Shown: positions 59,935-64,000 of the stretch, piece after piece | Layout: every line of letters starts with the position of its first letter | Position numbering within the stretch: position 1 is the stretch's first letter | Origin: Mycolicibacterium aurum | GTDB lineage: Bacteria; Actinomycetota; Actinomycetes; Mycobacteriales; Mycobacteriaceae | Assembly: GCA_900078775.1 (NCBI GenBank) | Contig: LT549889.1 | Location: 4,278,001-4,342,000 of the forward strand | DNA: 64,000 nucleotides | Direction: 5' to 3' | Translations under genes and position numbers: made by a program | The notes under the pieces: model-generated | Seen by the model: the letters and a program-made list of their open reading frames with translations, nothing else | Database searches by the model: none | What the model was told of the DNA's origin: nothing

Positions 59935-60015
59935 GATCTCCCCGTTCGGTCGGATCCGGCCATTCTATGTCGGCTATCCCGGACCTCCCGGGGGTGACAT
60001 GGCAACATAGCCCGC

Positions 60016-60516
60016 ATGAGTAATGGGGACCGCAAGAACGGCGTGCCGACCACCGTGACGTCGATTCCGCTCGTCGATCCGCACGCTCCGAAGGTCGATC
60101 CGTCCATCGGCGACCTGGTCAAGGACGCCACCGCGCAGGTCTCGACGCTGGTGCGCGCCGAGGTGGAGCTGGCCAAGGCCGAGATCACCCGCGACGTCAA
60201 GAAGGGCCTGACCGGCAGCGTCTTCTTCATCGCGGCCCTGGTGGTGCTGTTCTACTCCACCTTCTTCCTGTTCTTCTTCATCGCCGAACTGCTCGACACC
60301 TGGCTGTGGCGCTGGGCGGCGTTCCTGATCGTGTTCGGCATCATGGTGCTGACCACGATTGCGTTGGCCCTCTTCGGTTATCTGAAGGTGCGCCGGATCC
60401 GCGGCCCGCAGCAGACCATCGAGTCGGTGAAGGAGACCAAGGAGGCGTTGACCCCGGGCCACGACCGGCCCGCGGAGGCACCGCGTCCGGCAGCCACCGA
60501 TCCGTCGGGCTGGTAA
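60016..60516 (+). CDS. Holin-X superfamily (phage-holin-like) membrane protein, Rv3669 type
   Basis: A 166-residue protein with a polar N-terminus, then an amphipathic helix (IGDLVKDATAQVSTLVRAEVELAKAEI) typical of actinobacterial putative Holin-X proteins. Two TM helices follow (SVFFIAALVVLFYSTFFLFFFIAELL; AAFLIVFGIMVLTTIALALFGYL), then a charged C-terminus. Despite the name, no phage genes are nearby and the gene is conserved with ephE and marP, so it is probably a housekeeping envelope protein. Confidence 0.88.
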   Translation: MSNGDRKNGVPTTVTSIPLVDPHAPKVDPSIGDLVKDATAQVSTLVRAEVELAKAEITRDVKKGLTGSVFFIAALVVLFYSTFFLFFFIAELLDTWLWRWAAFLIVFGIMVLTTIALALFGYLKVRRIRGPQQTIESVKETKEALTPGHDRPAEAPRPAATDPSGW

Positions 60517-60527
60517 TCCGCCGCGTC

Positions 60528-61478
60528 ATGCAGCCCCCTCCGGATCCGTCGGTTGTGCGCATAGACGGACCCTGGCGACACCTGCAGGTGCACGCCAACG
60601 GCATCCGCTTCCACGTGGTCGAATCCGCGGTGGGAGGCGAGGGGGCGGCACCCGATCGGCCGTTGGTGATCCTGCTGCACGGCTTCGGCTCGTTCTGGTG
60701 GTCCTGGCGCCATCAGCTGCGTGGACTGTCCGGGGCGCGGGTGGTGGCCGTCGATCTGCGCGGCTACGGCGGCAGCGACAAACCTCCGCGCGGCTACGAC
60801 GGCTGGACGCTGGCCGGGGACACCGCCGGCCTGGTGCGGGCGCTGGGCCACAGTTCGGCGACGCTGGTCGGCCACGCCGACGGCGGCCTGGTCTGCTGGG
60901 CCACCGCGATCCTGCACCCGCGCGCGGTGGACGCCGTCGCACTGGTCAGTTCACCCCATCCCGCGGCGCTGCGGCAATCGGTGCTCACCGACTCCGCCCA
61001 GCGCCGGGCGCTGCTGCCCTGGCTGATGCGCTATCAGCTGCCGATCTGGCCGGAACGCAAACTGATGCGGCACAACGCGATCGAGGTCGAGCGGGTGGTG
61101 CGCAGCCGGGCCGGGGAGGCCTGGCAGGCCACCGAGGACTTCGCCGCGACCGTCCGCCACCTGCGCGAGGCCATCCAGATTCCCGGCGCGGCGCACTCCA
61201 CGCTGGAGTATCAGCGCTGGGCGGTGCGCAGCCAGTTCCGCGCTGAAGGCCGCCGGTTCATGCACTCGATGAGACGGCCGCTGACCATCCCGATGCTGCA
61301 CATGCGCGGCGCAGGCGACCCCTACGTGCTCACCGACGCGGTGCGTCGCACTGAGCCGTTCGCCCCACACGGCCGCTTCGTATCCATCGGCGGCGCGGGC
61401 CATTTCGCGCACGAGGAGACCCCGGGGCGGGTCAACGAGGAGCTGACCGGTTTCCTCGGCGAGCTCTATCCGGGCTGA
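60528..61478 (+). CDS. ephE: Alpha/beta hydrolase, EphE-like, with a non-standard nucleophile elbow
   Basis: A 316-residue epoxide-hydrolase-like protein. It has the oxyanion HGFGSFWWSWRHQL, DLRGYGGSDKPPRGYD, the elbow VGHADGGLVCWA, the acid loop MRGAGDPYVLTD and the base His in GGAGHFAHEE. In the elbow the position normally held by the nucleophile (third of GHxxG) is Ala; the neighbouring Asp is one residue late. It may therefore be inactive or use a shifted geometry. The ATG at 60528 is 11 bases after the holin-like gene. The 3' end overlaps marP by 13 bases. Confidence 0.85.
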   Translation: MQPPPDPSVVRIDGPWRHLQVHANGIRFHVVESAVGGEGAAPDRPLVILLHGFGSFWWSWRHQLRGLSGARVVAVDLRGYGGSDKPPRGYDGWTLAGDTAGLVRALGHSSATLVGHADGGLVCWATAILHPRAVDAVALVSSPHPAALRQSVLTDSAQRRALLPWLMRYQLPIWPERKLMRHNAIEVERVVRSRAGEAWQATEDFAATVRHLREAIQIPGAAHSTLEYQRWAVRSQFRAEGRRFMHSMRRPLTIPMLHMRGAGDPYVLTDAVRRTEPFAPHGRFVSIGGAGHFAHEETPGRVNEELTGFLGELYPG

Positions 61479-62656
61479 CCGATGCAGGTGCCGGTGGGCA
61501 CCGGCGAGGTGTTGCCGACCTTGAGCCGTTGCGGCAGCACCTCTTCGGCGGTCAGCACGAACCCGGTGTCCGCATCGTCGACGGCGGCGCCGAACACCAC
61601 GCCGAGCACCTTGCCGTCCTTGTCGATCATCGGGCCACCGGAATTGCCTTGTTTGACAGTCCCTCTGATGGTGTAGACGGTGCGGTTGACGGTCGTGGAG
61701 TTGTAGATGTCGGGACCGTTGAGCTCGATCGTCTCGCGGACCCGGGCCGGGGTCGCGGTGAAATCCCCCCCGCCCGGGTAGCCCATCACGATGGCGTCGG
61801 TGGTCGGCTTGGCCTCGTAGTCGTGGAAGAGCAGCGGCACCGACGGCAGATCCGGGACGGCCAGGATGGAGATGTCCTGGTTCGGGTCGTAGGACACCAC
61901 ACTGGCGTCGTAGGTCTCGCCGTTGACCTCGACGGTGACGGTCTCCGCGCCGGCTACCACGTGCGCGTTGGACATCACCCGATTCGGAGCGATGACGAAA
62001 CCACTGCCCTCCAACACCTTCTGGCAGCTCGGCGCGACGCCGCGGATCTTCACCACGCTGCCGCGGGTGGCCTCGACCACCGGGGAGCTCACCAGCGCCG
62101 CGTCGGGGGCGTCGACGGCGACGACCGGGGTGCGGCTGAACGGTTCCAGCACGGCGGGCAGCCCGGAGGTGTCCAGCAGATTGGCCAGCCGGGTCGGTAC
62201 CTTCTTCAGCCATTCCGGAGCGAGCGCATCGACCTCGCTGAGCACCTTGGACCCACGGACCGCACCGGCCAGGGTGGGCTGACTGGTCAGTGGGGTGGCC
62301 AGCAGCCAGGCCGCCACCAGCACGGTGACCAGCTGCAGGGCCGAGCCGATGAGCGAGTCGATCGCGCGCAGACCGGGATTGCGGATGGCGCTGCGCACCG
62401 CGCGGCCGAGCACCACGCCGGCGATCTCGCCGATCACCACCAGGGCCAGGATGAGGAACAGGGTCGCGAACAGTTTGGTGCGGGGCCCGTCGATGCCGCC
62501 GACCACGTGCGGGGCCAGCAGGACGCCGGCCACCGCGCCGAGCACCACCCCGACGAAGGACAGCAGGGAGCCGAGCGCACCCGAGCGCCATCCGGAGACC
62601 GCGGCCACGAAGGCGACGGCGAGGATGGCGAGATCGAGCCACTGGGACGAAGTCAT
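61466..62656 (-). CDS. marP: Membrane-anchored serine protease MarP
   Basis: Periplasmic protease needed for acid and oxidative resistance in M. tuberculosis. The 396-residue protein has four N-terminal TM helices of the CvpA type (WLDLAILAVAFVAAVSGW; LLSFVGVVLGAVAGVLLA; LFATLFLILALVVIGEIAG; ALQLVTVLVAAWLLATPL). The trypsin-like domain follows from about 190, with catalytic His in SNAHVVAG, Asp in DPNQDISIL and Ser in KQGNSGGPMIDKDG. The two Cys (PSCQKV and TGTCIG) could form the redox-sensitive disulfide. It overlaps the Nudix stop as ATGA. Confidence 0.95.
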   Translation of the reverse strand: MTSSQWLDLAILAVAFVAAVSGWRSGALGSLLSFVGVVLGAVAGVLLAPHVVGGIDGPRTKLFATLFLILALVVIGEIAGVVLGRAVRSAIRNPGLRAIDSLIGSALQLVTVLVAAWLLATPLTSQPTLAGAVRGSKVLSEVDALAPEWLKKVPTRLANLLDTSGLPAVLEPFSRTPVVAVDAPDAALVSSPVVEATRGSVVKIRGVAPSCQKVLEGSGFVIAPNRVMSNAHVVAGAETVTVEVNGETYDASVVSYDPNQDISILAVPDLPSVPLLFHDYEAKPTTDAIVMGYPGGGDFTATPARVRETIELNGPDIYNSTTVNRTVYTIRGTVKQGNSGGPMIDKDGKVLGVVFGAAVDDADTGFVLTAEEVLPQRLKVGNTSPVPTGTCIGQPG

Positions 62657-63417
62657 TGTTGGGCCTCACCGTACTGGCTGGCGCCACCAACCAGCGCCAT
62701 TGCCTCGTTCAACTCGCGTATGTGGTCGGTGTCCCAGGGTTCGGCCCAGCCCGCGACGTCGAGCATCGCCGAGATGACCTGCCCGGTGAACCCCCACACC
62801 AGCATCTGGTTGAGCAGGAACGCCGGCCCGGCGAATCGGCTGGTGTTCGCCTCGCGGTACACCATCAACCGGTTCTCCGGATTGATGAAGGCGCGCAGCG
62901 GAACCCGCGCGACGATGGCCGCCTCGGCCGGGTCGACGACCCGGACCGGTCCGGGGTCCGGCGAGTAGGCCAGCACGGGCACCACGTGAAAACCGGTCGG
63001 CGGGATGAACATCCGGTCCAGCACCGCCAGCGGGATCAGCCGGTCGGTGTCGACGCCGGTCTCCTCGCGGGCCTCGCGCAGCGCGGTGAACACCGGGCCG
63101 TCGTCCTCCGGGTCGGACACACCGCCGGGAAAAGCGGCCTGGCCGGAGTGGTTTCGCAGGGTGGAGGCGCGGACGGTGACCAGCAGATCGGTCGCCGGCG
63201 GCGGCCCGCCGGCGGGGGCGTCGGCCGGGCCGGAGAACAGCACCAGCACCGCGGCGTCGCGTTTGGTGCCGGCGCGGGTGGCCGATTCGTTGGCGGCGCT
63301 GATCGCGGCGAGCACATCGGCGGGCACCCGGCGCCGGTAGGCGTTCGGCACCGAGGCGACGTTGTCCACCAGGGGCCGCAGCCAGTCCGGCGCGGCCTTC
63401 GGATTGAGGTCAGCCAA
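62653..63417 (-). CDS. Nudix hydrolase, CoA pyrophosphatase-like (Rv3672c type)
   Basis: A 254-residue Nudix protein. The Nudix box is FPGGVSDPEDDGPVFTALREAREETGVD (GX5EX7REUXEEXGU, all Glu present). The upstream LRNHSGQAAFPGG resembles the CoA-pyrophosphatase signature LRxHxGQxxFPGG of NudL-type enzymes, which hydrolyse CoA to 4'-phosphopantetheine and 3',5'-ADP. The TTG start at 63417 overlaps the thioredoxin gene by 8 bases and fits the family N-terminus MADLNPKAAPDWL. Confidence 0.9.
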   Translation of the reverse strand: MADLNPKAAPDWLRPLVDNVASVPNAYRRRVPADVLAAISAANESATRAGTKRDAAVLVLFSGPADAPAGGPPPATDLLVTVRASTLRNHSGQAAFPGGVSDPEDDGPVFTALREAREETGVDTDRLIPLAVLDRMFIPPTGFHVVPVLAYSPDPGPVRVVDPAEAAIVARVPLRAFINPENRLMVYREANTSRFAGPAFLLNQMLVWGFTGQVISAMLDVAGWAEPWDTDHIRELNEAMALVGGASQYGEAQQ

Positions 63418-64000
63418 CCGGCACTCCTATCGACGGATTCACCGCCGCGGCGATCTCGTCGGCGTCGGTGAACGGTCGCGGCAGGATTTCGGCCACGCTA
63501 CCGTCCGCCGCGAGCACCACGGTCGCAGGCATGACGTTCGGCACCTCGAGCGCGGCCGCGACCTTGCGACGCCCGTCCTGCAGCGTCGGCAGCCGCACCC
63601 CCAGCTCGGCCAGCCGCAGCAGGCCGGCCGTTTCGTTCTCGTCCTGGTGCACGGTCAGCACGGTGACCCGGTCGCCCATCCGGCGCTGGTACTCGGCCAG
63701 CGCGGGAAGTTCGTCGGCGCACGGTCCACACCAGTAGGCCCACAGGTTGACCACCACCGGCCGGCCGGCCAGCGCCGGTGCCACGTCCACCATGGTGCCG
63801 TCGCCCGCGCATTCCAGGCTGATGCCGCGCAGCGCCTGCGGGCCGGGTTCGGTGCCGGCGGCCGGGCAGGGCGGCAGATCGGCCCGCCTGCGGGGCTCGG
63901 CCAGCGCCTCCGGGGTGTCGGCGTCGCGGTGGTCCCGGGCCGCCGGCGGCTGGGCCGGGCCGGACTGCGGGGCACCGGTCTCGAGCTCGCGCCAGAACGC
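63410..64000 (-). CDS. TlpA/ResA-type thioredoxin-like protein, 5' end cut by window edge
   Basis: The last 196 residues of a Rv3673c-type protein; the start, probably a membrane anchor, lies outside the window. After a Pro/Ala-rich linker the thioredoxin fold begins at LRGISLECAGDGTMVDVAPALAGR, with the redox motif NLWAYWCGPCADELPAL (CxxC) and cis-Pro in NVMPATVVLAADG. It probably reduces or forms disulfides outside the membrane. An internal ATG at 63793 is not the start, because coding pattern continues in frame upstream of it. Confidence 0.9.
   Translation of the reverse strand, partial: AFWRELETGAPQSGPAQPPAARDHRDADTPEALAEPRRRADLPPCPAAGTEPGPQALRGISLECAGDGTMVDVAPALAGRPVVVNLWAYWCGPCADELPALAEYQRRMGDRVTVLTVHQDENETAGLLRLAELGVRLPTLQDGRRKVAAALEVPNVMPATVVLAADGSVAEILPRPFTDADEIAAAVNPSIGVPVG

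Noticed and set aside
60016..60516. Prophage, suggested by the holin-like protein
   Set aside because: No integrase, capsid or lysis genes are nearby, and neighbours match conserved mycobacterial order; Holin-X is a misleading family name.

Overview
The window is mycobacterial chromosome, most likely from a rapidly growing Mycolicibacterium-type species. It is very GC-rich throughout. It follows the gene order of the M. tuberculosis segment from coaX/panD/panC (Rv3600c) to the thioredoxin gene Rv3673c, recalled here from established knowledge, not searched. Family-level calls come from motifs read directly in the translations.

Layout. (1) 1-9.5 kb, minus strand: one long, mostly overlapping run reading ftsH, folE, folP, folB, folK, a DUF3180 membrane gene, a Pro/Ala-rich membrane gene, a Rossmann/DUF2520 gene, panC, panD, coaX, joining membrane proteolysis with folate and pantothenate/CoA synthesis. 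(2) 9.7-15 kb: an epoxide hydrolase, luciferase-like monooxygenase, zinc dehydrogenase, SDR and CoA-transferase set, probably catabolic or detoxifying. (3) 15-20.5 kb: lpqG, hpt, tilS, a zinc metalloprotease carrying a 36-bp minisatellite, dacB and ppa. (4) 20.6-35.5 kb: accessory genes, including a ureidoimidazoline decarboxylase-like protein, a serine hydrolase, an MpaB-like oxygenase with a TetR regulator, an aldehyde dehydrogenase, a Pls/PosA-type single-module peptide synthetase coupled to an M1 peptidase and a flippase, and an amidohydrolase/TetR pair with a clear operator. (5) 35.5-46.3 kb: galE, a large membrane protein, small genes, tRNA-Thr(CGU), holB, an adenylate cyclase, topA, a conserved gene and cspA. 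(6) 46.6-57.2 kb: an SftH-like helicase, a sensor-domain protein, a Tad/Flp pilus operon, and a HAD hydrolase flanked by two non-coding RNAs, 6C (B11) and Ms1 (MTS2823). (7) 57.3-64 kb: acs, a secreted protease, a holin-X-like protein, ephE, marP, a Nudix hydrolase and a thioredoxin cut by the window end.

Three genes (3097-4328, 31830-33085, 36560-38376) read well only if one base is added to a short G or C run, and a fourth (50272-50603) may be similar. This looks like systematic homopolymer loss in the assembly, though real lesions are not excluded. At least eleven start codons lie 6-7 bases past a -10 hexamer, which predicts leaderless mRNAs and fixes those starts.

The most interesting items are the synthetase/peptidase/flippase operon, the Ms1 RNA with a CRP-like palindrome at its promoter, the 6C RNA, and a repeat family encoding ERSD-containing peptides found in two unrelated genes.
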